From: Legionella longbeachae
Lineage (GTDB): Bacteria > Pseudomonadota > Gammaproteobacteria > Legionellales > Legionellaceae
DNA length: 64,000 nt
Assembly: GCF_004283175.1 (NCBI RefSeq)
Contig: NZ_RXNW01000006.1
Location: forward strand, 62,001 to 126,000
Reading direction: 5' to 3'
Shown: piece by piece, positions 27,387-37,424 of the stretch
Layout: every line of letters starts with the position of its first letter
Numbering within the stretch: position 1 is the stretch's first letter
Made by a program: the position numbers and the translations under genes
Notes under the pieces: model-generated
What the model was told of the DNA's origin: nothing
The model's database searches: none
The model's input: the letters and a program-made list of their open reading frames with translations, nothing else

Positions 27387-28309
27387 TTATTTACCTTCGG
27401 TAATTTCTTTAGATAAAGTTTTTTTGTAAAATAATTTAGAATAATTCGATACATGTCTTGCTTAAGCAATTGACGTGGAGCAAGTTTTATCGTAATCCCC
27501 AGGTAACGTATCGCTGTTTTATAGCGACCTGACTCTAAATGAGTTCTAGCCGCAAATAAATAAGACCGACTTAATATTTCGTCTTTTGCATCAATTAATT
27601 TTTTATCATGAGTTATTGTCAATTCATTTTTCATTACAGTTATGAATTCATCAGCTGTTTCAGGACTTACTTTATTAGCGGATAAAGCCTGAGAGTGCAC
27701 TCGAGAATAACCAAGTACTTTGGGTATGTACTTAAACTTACCTATTCTTGCTAAGCGTAATTGATATGCATAATCAGGCATCAAACGATATTTCGCATCC
27801 CAACCGCCAATTTGATTGAATGCTGCTTTCAAAAAAAAGGAGCCTACTCCAATTCTACATTTTGCATGGTAAACAAAATCATAATAATCATATTCAGGCG
27901 CTGTATATTTACGAATGACTTCAGATTGACTATTAATCACAAAATTATCAGGATAAGTTAAGATAATATCCGAATTTTCCAGAAACGTACCCACCGCAGT
28001 ACTTACTGCATCTTTGGCTAAGAGATCATCGGCACTTAAATACCCAATAATCTCTCCTCGGCTCAAATGCCAACCTTTATTCAGTGTCGCTGCTTGTCCC
28101 ATATTCGCATGAGAATCATAATAAAATTGACCTTTGTATTTTTGCAAAAATTCAGCCGTGTTGTCTTTTGAACCATCATTTAAAACAATCAATTCAATAT
28201 TCGGATAATCCTGAGACAAAACACTCTCTATTGCTTCCTCCAAATAAGGCATAGCATTATAAGCAGGAATAACAATAGAAACTAAAGGTTGTGGGTTCTC
28301 CAACATCAT
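27383..28309 (-). CDS. Glycosyltransferase family 2
   Basis: The 308-aa protein has a GT-A fold start (PLVSIVIPAYNAMPYLEEAIESVL), the nucleotide-binding VLNDGSKDNT, and GYLSADDLLAKDA in which the second Asp-containing motif is SADD. Residues after about 220 form a basic helical tail. It lies between a deacetylase and the polymerase in the minus-strand unit and probably transfers one sugar of the repeat. Confidence 0.9.
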   Translation of the reverse strand: MMLENPQPLVSIVIPAYNAMPYLEEAIESVLSQDYPNIELIVLNDGSKDNTAEFLQKYKGQFYYDSHANMGQAATLNKGWHLSRGEIIGYLSADDLLAKDAVSTAVGTFLENSDIILTYPDNFVINSQSEVIRKYTAPEYDYYDFVYHAKCRIGVGSFFLKAAFNQIGGWDAKYRLMPDYAYQLRLARIGKFKYIPKVLGYSRVHSQALSANKVSPETADEFITVMKNELTITHDKKLIDAKDEILSRSYLFAARTHLESGRYKTAIRYLGITIKLAPRQLLKQDMYRIILNYFTKKLYLKKLPKVNK

Positions 28310-28422
28310 TGTCCTTTTATATAATCTTTAATACTAAATATGAGTTACTGGATCGAAAACCAGCATCCTGTAAATTATCCAGATTATAAACACTATTTGT
28401 ATAACATGAACAGATCAAATCT

Positions 28423-29205
28423 TTAACTAGGCTCATGTTGTCGCTGGCTTGAAAGAAAATAATAAAGATGGCTTGCCGGCCAATTACACTCGAAATGTCT
28501 GCGATTAAATACTTTATCTGAGGTATAATAAGTATATTTATCAGAGCTAAAATTATATTGATATAAGTTTTGCACCATCTCCATAGCTTTTTCAGAGATA
28601 TCAGAATACTTACCATAGGGCCAAGCAAAATAAGCACACTCATTCTGCAACATATCTTCTATTCTTCTCTTACATTCGATAATTTGTTGTTCCAAAAACA
28701 TGGAATCACTGCTTACTAAGCGTTCGTGATCTAGCCCGTGTGCACCAATAATAAAACCTCTATGGTGTAACTCCTGTATCATGTCCACATTCATGGGTCT
28801 TCTAAATGCTAGATGTGGTGCTTTTTCCTTAAGAAATTTACGAATATAGTCATCATTACCATAAGTAAAATTAGGATTAATAAAAAAAGCAGCATTAACA
28901 TCAAACTCGTCCAAAACAGGAGCAATCTCATGATAACAATCATCAAAGCCATCATCAAAAGTAAATGCTACAGCAGGGCGAGTGAGTTGGCTTTTTGCCA
29001 TAATTAACTCACATGCTTTTTCTATATTTAAAAAGTCAACATGATTCGATAAATAGTCTAATAATTGGCGAAATTTGTACTCACCACGCTTTCTTTGATC
29101 GCCAATAATATGGCCATTTAAAATGTGCACACAAGGAGAAATTTTTTTGAAATTTCCCAAAATGGAAAGGTAGCTATGTCGCAGAAAAGGTCTAAAAGGT
29201 ATCAT
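28423..29205 (-). CDS. Polysaccharide deacetylase (CE4) family
   Basis: The 260-aa protein carries the NodB-homology motifs: TFDDGFDDC with the catalytic and metal-binding Asp residues (motif 1), HGLDH with the two metal-binding His (motif 2) and FAWPYGKYS (motif 3). Such enzymes remove N- or O-acetyl groups from carbohydrate polymers or lipid-linked sugars. No signal peptide is seen, so it may act on the cytoplasmic side. Its start overlaps the GNAT gene by 14 bases, which indicates coupling. Confidence 0.88.
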   Translation of the reverse strand: MIPFRPFLRHSYLSILGNFKKISPCVHILNGHIIGDQRKRGEYKFRQLLDYLSNHVDFLNIEKACELIMAKSQLTRPAVAFTFDDGFDDCYHEIAPVLDEFDVNAAFFINPNFTYGNDDYIRKFLKEKAPHLAFRRPMNVDMIQELHHRGFIIGAHGLDHERLVSSDSMFLEQQIIECKRRIEDMLQNECAYFAWPYGKYSDISEKAMEMVQNLYQYNFSSDKYTYYTSDKVFNRRHFECNWPASHLYYFLSSQRQHEPS

Positions 29206-30139
29206 AATCTAAGTAGGTAAAATTAAGTGTTCTTAAGTCAGCATCAGCACTGAAATTAATATAACAATAAGCCAGGCTCTTTTTGGAAAATCCAAACGCG
29301 CCCATATTAATATTTGCTAATTGATTAGGTGAGCAATACGTTTTGATCCTCATAATCCCCATTAACGCACAAATAAATTTCAACCGGCGTAATGCCTTTC
29401 TTACATCGGAAGATTTTCCATAATTATATAGAGCTCCTATTCCAATGCTATCATTTTCAACTTTTAAAACCAGGAAAACCTCTTTATATTGTAAAAGGAT
29501 ACAATTATGACCCAGTTTATAATTAAAGAAATCGTGATCATGTATCACACCCTGCTCTTTTTTTTGAACAGAAAGAAGTTTTTCAGGTAAGACTTCATGC
29601 GCTGTAAACCATTTTTTTAATAAACGTAATACAGTATTGCTATGCCAAACAGCTTGATCCTTTTTTTTCAGTAAACGCGCATAAGGCAAAGTAGGCACCA
29701 ACAAATTTACAGAAAGCATATCATATGCATGCGTCCATCCTAATTTTCTCACTAAACCAGGATAAGAGTTTTTATTAGGAAAACCATACACAAATTGGAT
29801 ACCTAAGCTTTTTCCAAGTTCATAAGTCTGCTGGGCAAGTGCGACAAATAACCCTTTATTGCGGTGATCTGGATGGGTCATGGTATCGCCCGATTGTGCT
29901 GCCATAACAACGGTTTCATTGAGCTTGACTCGCAGTGGTAAAATTCCATAGTAGGCAGCAGCTTCATTGGTCTCATTATGATAAGCAATATAGCCAACGT
30001 AAGATGCCCCAAAACAATCAGTTGCGTATTTCTTTTTAAATTGGGCCATATTGACATCAACGCCATAGACCACTTTTACTAAGCGCATCAAATCCGCAAA
30101 ATTTGCTTCATTTAATCTACAGTATCGATAAGTGTCCAT
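29192..30139 (-). CDS. GNAT-family N-acetyltransferase
   Basis: The 315-aa protein contains an N-terminal GNAT fold with the acetyl-CoA loop HPDHRNKGLFVALAQQ (about residues 94-109) and FVYGFPNKNSYPGLVRKLGW, a segment found in GNAT members of glycan clusters. The second half (about 160-315) is a divergent repeat-like extension. In this position it could acetylate an amino sugar. Pairing with an adjacent deacetylase is notable: together they could exchange acyl groups on the repeat unit. Confidence 0.78.
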   Translation of the reverse strand: MDTYRYCRLNEANFADLMRLVKVVYGVDVNMAQFKKKYATDCFGASYVGYIAYHNETNEAAAYYGILPLRVKLNETVVMAAQSGDTMTHPDHRNKGLFVALAQQTYELGKSLGIQFVYGFPNKNSYPGLVRKLGWTHAYDMLSVNLLVPTLPYARLLKKKDQAVWHSNTVLRLLKKWFTAHEVLPEKLLSVQKKEQGVIHDHDFFNYKLGHNCILLQYKEVFLVLKVENDSIGIGALYNYGKSSDVRKALRRLKFICALMGIMRIKTYCSPNQLANINMGAFGFSKKSLAYCYINFSADADLRTLNFTYLDYDTF

Positions 30140-30336
30140 ATTTAGGTTCTAACTACATAAAAATAAAAAAACCACATTGAAAACTAATAAGCAAGCTTAA
30201 TCCAGGCACAATGTCTCGTGGCACGTAGAATAACACCTGTCTCTTCAAATTGTCTATTCTTGAATACCTTGACCTCCCGCGGCTTGTTTCCGGGACATAG
30301 GAATCAGAATGGAATCTTTAAGTCATCTGCAGTTAC

Positions 30337-31623
30337 TTAAGAAGTGGCTGCTAATTTATAATTTTTATTTTCTTGCTTAAAGTAGAAAAGCACAATCATG
30401 CCCATGAGCAACCAATAAACAAAATAAGTCAATGCAAAAGCATAAGTCACTCCTGGTAATCCATATGTTCTTGCAAGCAAATGACTAAGGCTTACAAAAA
30501 TGATGCTCAAAATGACTTCAGTAAAAACATATGTTTTTGTCCATGCCTTAGCTAAGAGCAAATAAGTAAATAACCAACTTGCTATGCGAAAAAAATCGCC
30601 CAAAAGTTGGTAGGAAAACAACTCCATTGCTGGGTTGAATGTTTTGCTATACAGAAGGTTAATGATAAAATCCCGAAAAAGATAAATGACGATTAAAATA
30701 AAACCAATAAGCGGCATAAAAATTCGATGGGTATCTCTAATTTCTTGTTTTAAAGCTTGGGGGGTTTGTAACTCTGATAAACGCGGTAAATAATAGGTGG
30801 TTAATGCCGCAGTAACAAACAATAAATAAGCATCCGATAAACGTACAACTGCCTGCCAATAACCGACACTCTCCCATCCAAACAATGCACTTAAATCATT
30901 ACGAACAACGATTTGAGCAAGAGGCACAGTTAATGTACTGACACTACTCATAAATGAATAACGCAATAAATTAATTAAATATTGTTTTTTGATATTCAAG
31001 GAAAAAAGGAGGCGAAACCAATCTTTACGGAAGACAAATAATAATGAAATAACAACCGCCAATGATTGTGCAATCACAAAAGCGCACAAAATACTTTTTA
31101 AAGGATAAAAAACGGCGGCACAGCTCATCATTATAAGGCTAAGCAAACTGGATATAATTGTTATGCTGACCAACAGGCGAATCTGTTTAAACCCGTTTAA
31201 AATGGCACACAATAATAAGTGCAGGGCGATAAACAATTGAACAAATGCAGTCCAACGTATCAAGTATTCATATTGAGTTGATCCTAAAATCCATTCCGCC
31301 AATTTTTGGCTATAAATAAAACCTAGCAATGTTGTAACAAAAGAAAATAATAACGTATAGAGAGTCGCGGTGGGTAAAAAGCTCCGAAGCTCTCCTGTCT
31401 GTCCATATTCGGCAACATATTTTATCACTCCTAAAGCAATGCCTCCTCCGGCAATGGTGGCAAAAATATTCGCCAATGACATAAATTGGCCAAGTATGGC
31501 TACACCTTCTGGCCCAGCATACAATGCAATTATTTTTAGGCTTACCATGCCCGTCAGGATTTTAACGAGTGTTGATATCCCGGAAAAAAAAGAAGTTTGT
31601 AATAATTTACTGGATATTTTCAT
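30337..31623 (-). CDS. wzx: Oligosaccharide flippase (Wzx-like)
   Basis: The 428-aa protein has 12-14 membrane segments and the polysaccharide-transporter (MATE-like) layout, including GISTLVKILTGMVSLKIIALYAG at the start and AGPEGVAILGQFMSL. It would flip undecaprenol-linked repeat units to the periplasm. It is the first gene of the minus-strand unit, with the wzy-like polymerase four genes downstream, which fits a Wzx/Wzy-dependent pathway. Confidence 0.85.
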   Translation of the reverse strand: MKISSKLLQTSFFSGISTLVKILTGMVSLKIIALYAGPEGVAILGQFMSLANIFATIAGGGIALGVIKYVAEYGQTGELRSFLPTATLYTLLFSFVTTLLGFIYSQKLAEWILGSTQYEYLIRWTAFVQLFIALHLLLCAILNGFKQIRLLVSITIISSLLSLIMMSCAAVFYPLKSILCAFVIAQSLAVVISLLFVFRKDWFRLLFSLNIKKQYLINLLRYSFMSSVSTLTVPLAQIVVRNDLSALFGWESVGYWQAVVRLSDAYLLFVTAALTTYYLPRLSELQTPQALKQEIRDTHRIFMPLIGFILIVIYLFRDFIINLLYSKTFNPAMELFSYQLLGDFFRIASWLFTYLLLAKAWTKTYVFTEVILSIIFVSLSHLLARTYGLPGVTYAFALTYFVYWLLMGMIVLFYFKQENKNYKLAATS

Positions 31624-31642
31624 GGGGCAAGCAACTTTTTAA

Positions 31643-31978
31643 GCATCATATTTTACATCATTAAAATCTAATTTTACTTATGGTCTTCTTTATTTTTGAA
31701 GATATACCTAATTGCAGAGAATTATAAGTAGCAAATGTAGTTCTTACCACAATCTTTTCAACTTAATGAAAAATAAACACTCAGCAATACATTCCCTGAT
31801 TAAAGGAGATGCTATCTCATGAATATTAAATTGCGATATTATACCAAAGTGCATAAGTCGAGCTCTTTTATCATCGGCCTAGCAATTGACCAGCACCATC
31901 ACGGTTGTAAAAACCTCTATTGAAAAAATGGCCCCTTTTACATTATAGTTGCATCCAAACTTTCTCTTATGATTTTAT
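31643..31978. other. Divergent intergenic region between wzx and the acyltransferase gene
   Basis: This roughly 335-base A+T-rich stretch must carry promoters for both directions. It contains one short open frame with a good ribosome site at 31819 (entered separately). No terminator or tRNA is seen. Confidence 0.4.
31819..31923 (+). CDS. Possible 34-aa leader or small protein
   Basis: AAAGGAG lies 10 bases upstream of the ATG at 31819. The 34-codon frame starts MNIKLRYYTKVHKSSSF, contains DQHHHGC and ends at 31923, 55 bases before the acyltransferase start. No family is recognised. It may be a leader peptide or chance. Confidence 0.25.
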   Translation: MNIKLRYYTKVHKSSSFIIGLAIDQHHHGCKNLY

Positions 31979-33919
31979 TTGAACAAGGATTCAACCATCA
32001 TCCGTTCTCTTCCACCAAAGCAGTTGATTCTCGAGGATGGTACTTTGGGTTATCGACCAGATATAGATAGCTTACGCGCCGTTGCCATTTTGCTTGTATT
32101 AATCTTTCATGCTTTTCCTGAACGGTTACCTGGTGGATTTATTGGTGTGGACGTTTTTTTTGTTATTTCAGGTTTTCTTATTAGCTCGATTATTTTTAAA
32201 AATTTAGAGAAAAACCAATTTAACTATTTACATTTTTATGCACGACGAATCAAGCGTATTTTTCCTGCCCTAATAGTCACATTGATTGGCTGCTATACCA
32301 TCGGGTGGTGCCTTTTATTTGCTAATGAATACAAACAACTTGGAAAACATATCGCTTCTGGCGCATTTTTTATTTCTAATTTTACCTTGTGGAACGAAGC
32401 TGGCTATTTTGATCAAAGTGCGCTAACAAAGCCATTATTGCATTTATGGTCACTTGCTATTGAAGAACAGTTTTATATTTTCTGGCCTTTATTAATCAGC
32501 TTTCTCTGGAAACGAAAATATAACCTTTTTATTTTAACTGCCTTTATCGTTTTATCGTTTATAACAAATATTATTTACATTAAAACAAATTCTGTTGCTG
32601 GTTTTTATTCACCTCTATCTCGGTTTTGGGAACTCCTAATAGGCGGATTTCTAGCATATTTTAAGTTATATCAACCTAATTATTTTGCCAGACAAGCTAA
32701 CTTTCAATCCATATTAGGCGTAACATTTATCGCCATAAGCGCCTTATTACTAAATCAAGAAAAAACTTTTCCTGGGTTTTGGGCTCTATTACCTACCATG
32801 GGGACATTTTTAATCATTTCCGGGGGACCCAAGGCCTGGATTAATCATACGATATTGAAAAATAAGATCTTGGTCTGGATTGGTTTGATTAGTTTTCCCA
32901 TTTATTTAATTCATTGGCCTCTTTTATCATTTGCGCGAATAATGACTGGAAACAGTTTAAATTGGGAGATTCGCCTTTTTATTTGCCTCATAAGTGTTTT
33001 AGGCGCATGGTCTATTTACTGTTTTATCGAAAAACCCGTTCGTTATAATTTACATAAAAAACCAATCACCATTTCTCTTGCCCTATTACTTATTCTGTCA
33101 GGTACTTTAGGATTTATCACCTATAGATACAACGGTTTTCATTTTCGTTTTCCTCCACTGATGAATGAAATTAACAACTATGCTGATTATGATTATCGCA
33201 CTGTTTATAGAGAAGGTAGTTGCTTTTTAAAACCAAATCAAAGTTACGATGCCTTTAGAACAAAGAGCTGTACGATTGGCAACCCAAAATATAAATCTAT
33301 TTTTTTGTGGGGTGATTCTCATGCCGCTCATCTGTATCCAGGGTTAAAAGAACAATTAAAAATGACCAAAAGCATTACTCAATTGACAGCTTCTGCTTGT
33401 CCTCCAATTTTAGGATTGAATAAATCCGATCGCCCTCACTGCAAGAAAATCAACGACTTTGTGTTTCAACGGATAAAAGAAGAAAAACCAAATGAAGTCA
33501 TTTTAGCCGCGAGATGGAACGCTTATGATTGGCAAAAAGTGGCAATTACCATTAAGCAACTACAGCTTCTCGGGATAACCAATATTACTCTTATAGGTCC
33601 AGTCCCAAGCTGGATAGATAATTTACCTTCTTTGTTATTAAATAATATTAGAAAAAACAGACTCAAAACCCTACCGGAACGATTAGTACTGGAAGTGGAT
33701 CTACACGCACAAGAACTTGATAAAAAACTCTTTCTTTTTGCAAAAGAACAAGAAATTAATTATATTTCTCCTATTAAAATTTTATGTAACCAAAAAGGAT
33801 GTTTGACAACAGCAAGGGCTGGCAAAAAAAAGGAATTAATGACTTGGGATGAGGCGCACTTGACGTCTACAGGCTCGCGAATGCTGGTCGCCCATTTTCC
33901 CGATAGTTTGCGGTATTAA
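31979..33919 (+). CDS. OafA-type acyltransferase with C-terminal SGNH domain
   Basis: The 646-aa protein joins an N-terminal acyltransferase-3 membrane domain (GYRPDIDSLRAVAILLVLIFH, FFVISGFLIS, SLAIEEQFYIFWP) of about 380 residues to a C-terminal periplasmic SGNH hydrolase-like domain with WGDSHAAHLYPG and the late WDEAHLTSTGS motif. These enzymes O-acetylate O-antigen or other surface glycans, with the SGNH part passing on the acyl group. The frame opens at TTG 31979; no ATG lies between there and the conserved domain, so a TTG start is probable. Confidence 0.92.
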   Translation: MNKDSTIIRSLPPKQLILEDGTLGYRPDIDSLRAVAILLVLIFHAFPERLPGGFIGVDVFFVISGFLISSIIFKNLEKNQFNYLHFYARRIKRIFPALIVTLIGCYTIGWCLLFANEYKQLGKHIASGAFFISNFTLWNEAGYFDQSALTKPLLHLWSLAIEEQFYIFWPLLISFLWKRKYNLFILTAFIVLSFITNIIYIKTNSVAGFYSPLSRFWELLIGGFLAYFKLYQPNYFARQANFQSILGVTFIAISALLLNQEKTFPGFWALLPTMGTFLIISGGPKAWINHTILKNKILVWIGLISFPIYLIHWPLLSFARIMTGNSLNWEIRLFICLISVLGAWSIYCFIEKPVRYNLHKKPITISLALLLILSGTLGFITYRYNGFHFRFPPLMNEINNYADYDYRTVYREGSCFLKPNQSYDAFRTKSCTIGNPKYKSIFLWGDSHAAHLYPGLKEQLKMTKSITQLTASACPPILGLNKSDRPHCKKINDFVFQRIKEEKPNEVILAARWNAYDWQKVAITIKQLQLLGITNITLIGPVPSWIDNLPSLLLNNIRKNRLKTLPERLVLEVDLHAQELDKKLFLFAKEQEINYISPIKILCNQKGCLTTARAGKKKELMTWDEAHLTSTGSRMLVAHFPDSLRY

Positions 33920-33933
33920 TACTTTAGCATTCG

Positions 33934-35052
33934 TTATGAAGTCGACAACAGCATATTTATAATGTGATTTGAGAAAGCAATCTGTTCTTCCAAATCAGAC
34001 GCCTGATGGTATTCACCCATTGCAGTGAGTTTAGGGAGAAAAAAATCCACTAATAAATTTCTAGTAACTCTATCTTCTGCTAAAAGTGGGTATCGTTTTT
34101 CAATACAACCTTTTTGAGTTTGCTCTAATAACTCTGTTGCTTGCACGCTTAAACCAATTACAGCGAAACAGTTACAGATATTAAGCGGCCATTCTTGCAG
34201 TAATTGCGGTTCCTTAATGACCTTGAAGAAGCTATTAAAAACGGAGCAAAGAGGACGATCTCCTCTCCATTGATTTTGAATCACTTTTTGCTCAACTAAT
34301 AAGTTTCCTGGTTCACTTGCAAAGTCAAGAACGATACTCCCTCCATTGACCACAATTTTTCGAGTCCTTTGTGATGCTCTACGAGAGAGACAAATATTTA
34401 TCGCTTTTGCTCCTAAGGTAGCCTCTACTACAGCCACTGAATTTTCTTCATTATAAGTAACGCTAGTGATGTTCAGGGTTTCATCAGGAAATAAAAAATA
34501 AAGTAATGACCAACAATGCTGAAAACTATCATGCATCAATGGGGTATAGATATCACCAATTTTCTTTTCGCCATGTCGTGTTTCACAAAAGGGATCTTGC
34601 CAAATAAGATCCAGGGTAGAAACTGCAGTATTTTTTAGATAACTTGCAAAGTCCTGTAAATAACTTGCATATATAAACTCAAAATTGACACCGACAGCAA
34701 CTTTATTGAGCTTGCCTAGAGTTATCAATTCTTGTGCTTCACTCACACCAAGAGTAAATGGCTTTTCGGATAAAACAGGAATTCCTAATCTTATGGCTTG
34801 CTTAATGTATTTAGAATGCGTGCTTGATGAAGTTGCAACAATTACTGCTTGGGGACTTAAACTCCAAGCCAGATCCTCTTCAGGGGTGATCAACACATTA
34901 TTAATATTTTGACTTTTCAACCAATTAACATTAGCTGCATAACCATTTTTGGTAACCCAAATAACCGTCAGATCTGGATAGCTTTCAAGCAATACGGAGA
35001 GCAATACTCGCGACCATCGCCCTCCACCCAAAAGACATAACAAATTTACCAA
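33934..35052 (-). CDS. Gfo/Idh/MocA-family oxidoreductase
   Basis: The 372-aa protein has a Rossmann start (LLCLLGGGRWSRVLL), VIVATSSSTHSKYI and the family EKPF motif (VLSEKPFTLG). Family members oxidise or reduce sugar carbonyls with NAD(P)H. It follows the C-methyltransferase gene by 5 bases on the same strand, so the two are a unit. With the CDP-glucose dehydratase nearby, a role as the 4-keto reductase after C-methylation is a reasonable inference. Confidence 0.82.
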   Translation of the reverse strand: MVNLLCLLGGGRWSRVLLSVLLESYPDLTVIWVTKNGYAANVNWLKSQNINNVLITPEEDLAWSLSPQAVIVATSSSTHSKYIKQAIRLGIPVLSEKPFTLGVSEAQELITLGKLNKVAVGVNFEFIYASYLQDFASYLKNTAVSTLDLIWQDPFCETRHGEKKIGDIYTPLMHDSFQHCWSLLYFLFPDETLNITSVTYNEENSVAVVEATLGAKAINICLSRRASQRTRKIVVNGGSIVLDFASEPGNLLVEQKVIQNQWRGDRPLCSVFNSFFKVIKEPQLLQEWPLNICNCFAVIGLSVQATELLEQTQKGCIEKRYPLLAEDRVTRNLLVDFFLPKLTAMGEYHQASDLEEQIAFSNHIINMLLSTS

Positions 35053-35057
35053 TGCAA

Positions 35058-36338
35058 TTACTCAATAATTTTAAATTCTGGCATAGGAAGAATAAATTTA
35101 GAGCGTAGGCCGCGTGCTCGCAATTGCTCCATGATAGGTTCAGCATAATGCCAAGCTAAAATAATAACGTACTCCGGTTGCTCATCAATCAAACGTTGAT
35201 TGTTAACAATGGGAATATGAGTTCCTGGTAAATACTTATTTAACTTCAGTGAAGTTGGCTGTTCGCCCAGGTAAGGCAACAAATCAGGACCTATTCCAGC
35301 AAAGTTTAATAAAGTACTGCACCGGCCTGGGCAAGAGTTTCCTACAATACTTAAGTTTTTTTGATTGCACTGAACAATAAACTCAAGTAATTGATTTTTC
35401 AAGTTTATCGATTTCTGACCAAATTGTCTGTAATAATCAGGATTAGATAAACCTGTTCGTTCTTCTTTAGCCAGGAGCTCATTGACAGATGCCTTGGGCG
35501 TATGGTTTTTTCCTTTAGCAACATATACTCGAATATTTCCACCATATCGCGACACCTCTTTGGCATCAACCACAGTAAAATTGTAATAGCTGAATAATGT
35601 AATTAATGAGCGTAGGGAATAGGTGCGTAAATGCTCATGATAGATAGTATCAAATTGTAACCGCTCCATAACTGGTATCAAATAATGGTTTTCAAGAACG
35701 AAAAAACCATCATCAGCAACCAGAATCTCAAGACCTTCGATCACATCACCTAAGGACGCCATATGAGCAAACACATTTGTAGCGGTCACTAATTTTGCAT
35801 GACCTATTGTTTTAACGATTTGGGTTGCAATTTCTTGATTAAAAGGTGAATGAACCGTTTCAATCCCCTCTTGATTAGCTATATGGGCAATATTGGTTGG
35901 CTCAATCCCCATAACACGCATCTGTTTGGCTTTGAATGCAGACAGCAATGTTCCATCATTTGAACCTATATCGCAGACTAAATCATCATTGCAAAGATTT
36001 AAATCATGAACCAATTCCGAAGCCATCTGTTGTTGATAGGCTACTAATTCTCGAGTTACGCCAGTTCGATAAGGGTAATTTTGATGATATACCACCTCCC
36101 CCTGCACCACATAGTTCAATTGTGAAAGAGTACAATCTTTGCACCACAGCTGGCATAAAGGATAAAAAGTCTCAGGTCCTTTGAGCTGTTCGGCCGTGAG
36201 CAAACTATCGCAAAGAGGTTGATTACGTAAATCAAGTACTTGCTCTAAATTTTCTGAACCACAAATTTGGCAACACTGTAAAAATCCTGATGAAAGGTTA
36301 TGATTTGGCCTGCTTTTTATTCCTGATCGTGCGTACAT
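35058..36338 (-). CDS. Sugar C-methyltransferase with N-terminal zinc-binding domain (TylCIII/NovU-like)
   Basis: The 426-aa protein has the three-part layout of SAM-dependent sugar C-methyltransferases. An N-terminal zinc module with CQICGS and CKDCTLSQLNYV is followed by a central SAM-binding domain (VCDIGSNDGTLLSAFK) and a C-terminal domain with TLLNFAGI, YLPGTHIPIVN and EYVIILAWHYAEPI. The family methylates C-3 (or C-5) of 4-keto-6-deoxy sugars. It is divergent from the plus-strand gtr-like operon with 82 bases between, so one shared control region is likely. Branched sugars such as virenose need such an enzyme. Confidence 0.88.
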   Translation of the reverse strand: MYARSGIKSRPNHNLSSGFLQCCQICGSENLEQVLDLRNQPLCDSLLTAEQLKGPETFYPLCQLWCKDCTLSQLNYVVQGEVVYHQNYPYRTGVTRELVAYQQQMASELVHDLNLCNDDLVCDIGSNDGTLLSAFKAKQMRVMGIEPTNIAHIANQEGIETVHSPFNQEIATQIVKTIGHAKLVTATNVFAHMASLGDVIEGLEILVADDGFFVLENHYLIPVMERLQFDTIYHEHLRTYSLRSLITLFSYYNFTVVDAKEVSRYGGNIRVYVAKGKNHTPKASVNELLAKEERTGLSNPDYYRQFGQKSINLKNQLLEFIVQCNQKNLSIVGNSCPGRCSTLLNFAGIGPDLLPYLGEQPTSLKLNKYLPGTHIPIVNNQRLIDEQPEYVIILAWHYAEPIMEQLRARGLRSKFILPMPEFKIIE

Positions 36339-36420
36339 AAGCCTATTTGATAGTAAAATTGCGATGTGATACGATACTTTAAATTTTTTTCAAAAACAAG
36401 ATTATCAAACCCTACGCATT

Positions 36421-37422
36421 ATGGATAAGATCGATACTAGCATGATCAAGTCTGATCAAAAAGATAAGCCTCTCATTTCCGTAGTTATCCCTGTGTTTAA
36501 TGAAGAAGGCAATATAGATCGAGCCTATGAAGCAGTGAAACAGGTTTTTGAAAATCAATTATCGAATAAGTATGACTTTGAAATCATTTTTACCGATAAC
36601 CATAGCGTGGATAATACCTATCAGGAATTGCAAACACTCGCAATGCGTGATTCTCGCGTACGAATAGCGAGATTTACTCGAAATTTTGGGTTCAACAAAT
36701 CATTGCTAACAGGCTATCGCTTAGCACAAGGTCATGCGGCAATTCAATTAGATTGTGATTTACAGGACTCTCCTGCTCTATTTGAAACACTCTTATCTTA
36801 CTGGGAAATGGGATATGATGTCGTAGTAGGAAAGCGAAACAAACGCGAAGAAAATTATTTATTACAAAGTGCTCGAAAGATATTTTATAGATTATTAAAA
36901 CGGATTTCTGAGGACAATCTCACCATTGATGGTGGTGATTTTCGCTTAGTTGATCGCTCAATTCTTGATAAGCTGCAAACGATCCATGACGCCACACCCT
37001 ATGTTCGAGGATTGATTTCCATGTTAGCGACCAAACAGATAGCATTCCCTTATGATCGCCAAGCACGTCAACATGGTAAAAGCAAATTTCCATTCTTCCG
37101 TTTGTTTGGATTAGCTATCGATGGTATCGTAAGTCATTCGATTGTACCTTTACGCCTCGCCTCACTTATTGGGTTATTTGTTGCCACTACAACCTTTTTA
37201 TTAGCAATTTTTTATATGTTTGGGAAATTATTTCTTAGTGGAAATTGGCCTTCAGGTTTTACAACACAGGTGGTATTAATCTTATTTTCTACTGCATTGA
37301 ATGCTATCTTTTTAGGTATTATAGGTGAGTATTTAGGTAGAATATACAAACAACTGCGTTATCATCCCATGACCATAATTGAACAATCAATCAATCTTCC
37401 CAACATCATTAACAAGAATTAA
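36421..37422 (+). CDS. GtrB/dolichol-phosphate-mannose-synthase-like glycosyltransferase
   Basis: The 333-aa GT2 protein begins ISVVIPVFNEEGNIDRAYEA, carries DNHSVDNTYQEL, AIQLDCDLQDSP and a Y-basic QARQHGKSKFP motif, and ends with two membrane segments (about residues 238-265 and 280-305). This is the GtrB/DPMS layout, in which a sugar nucleotide donates its sugar to polyprenyl phosphate. It is the first gene of a plus-strand operon that also contains a GtrA-like flippase, so the expected product is undecaprenyl-phosphate-sugar. Confidence 0.9.
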   Translation: MDKIDTSMIKSDQKDKPLISVVIPVFNEEGNIDRAYEAVKQVFENQLSNKYDFEIIFTDNHSVDNTYQELQTLAMRDSRVRIARFTRNFGFNKSLLTGYRLAQGHAAIQLDCDLQDSPALFETLLSYWEMGYDVVVGKRNKREENYLLQSARKIFYRLLKRISEDNLTIDGGDFRLVDRSILDKLQTIHDATPYVRGLISMLATKQIAFPYDRQARQHGKSKFPFFRLFGLAIDGIVSHSIVPLRLASLIGLFVATTTFLLAIFYMFGKLFLSGNWPSGFTTQVVLILFSTALNAIFLGIIGEYLGRIYKQLRYHPMTIIEQSINLPNIINKN

Positions 37423-37424
37423 AT

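Noticed and set aside
28317-28643. Minus-strand 108-codon frame next to the polysaccharide deacetylase
   Set aside because: Most of it lies in another frame of the deacetylase gene, whose motifs are clear; the unique part is short and low in complexity.
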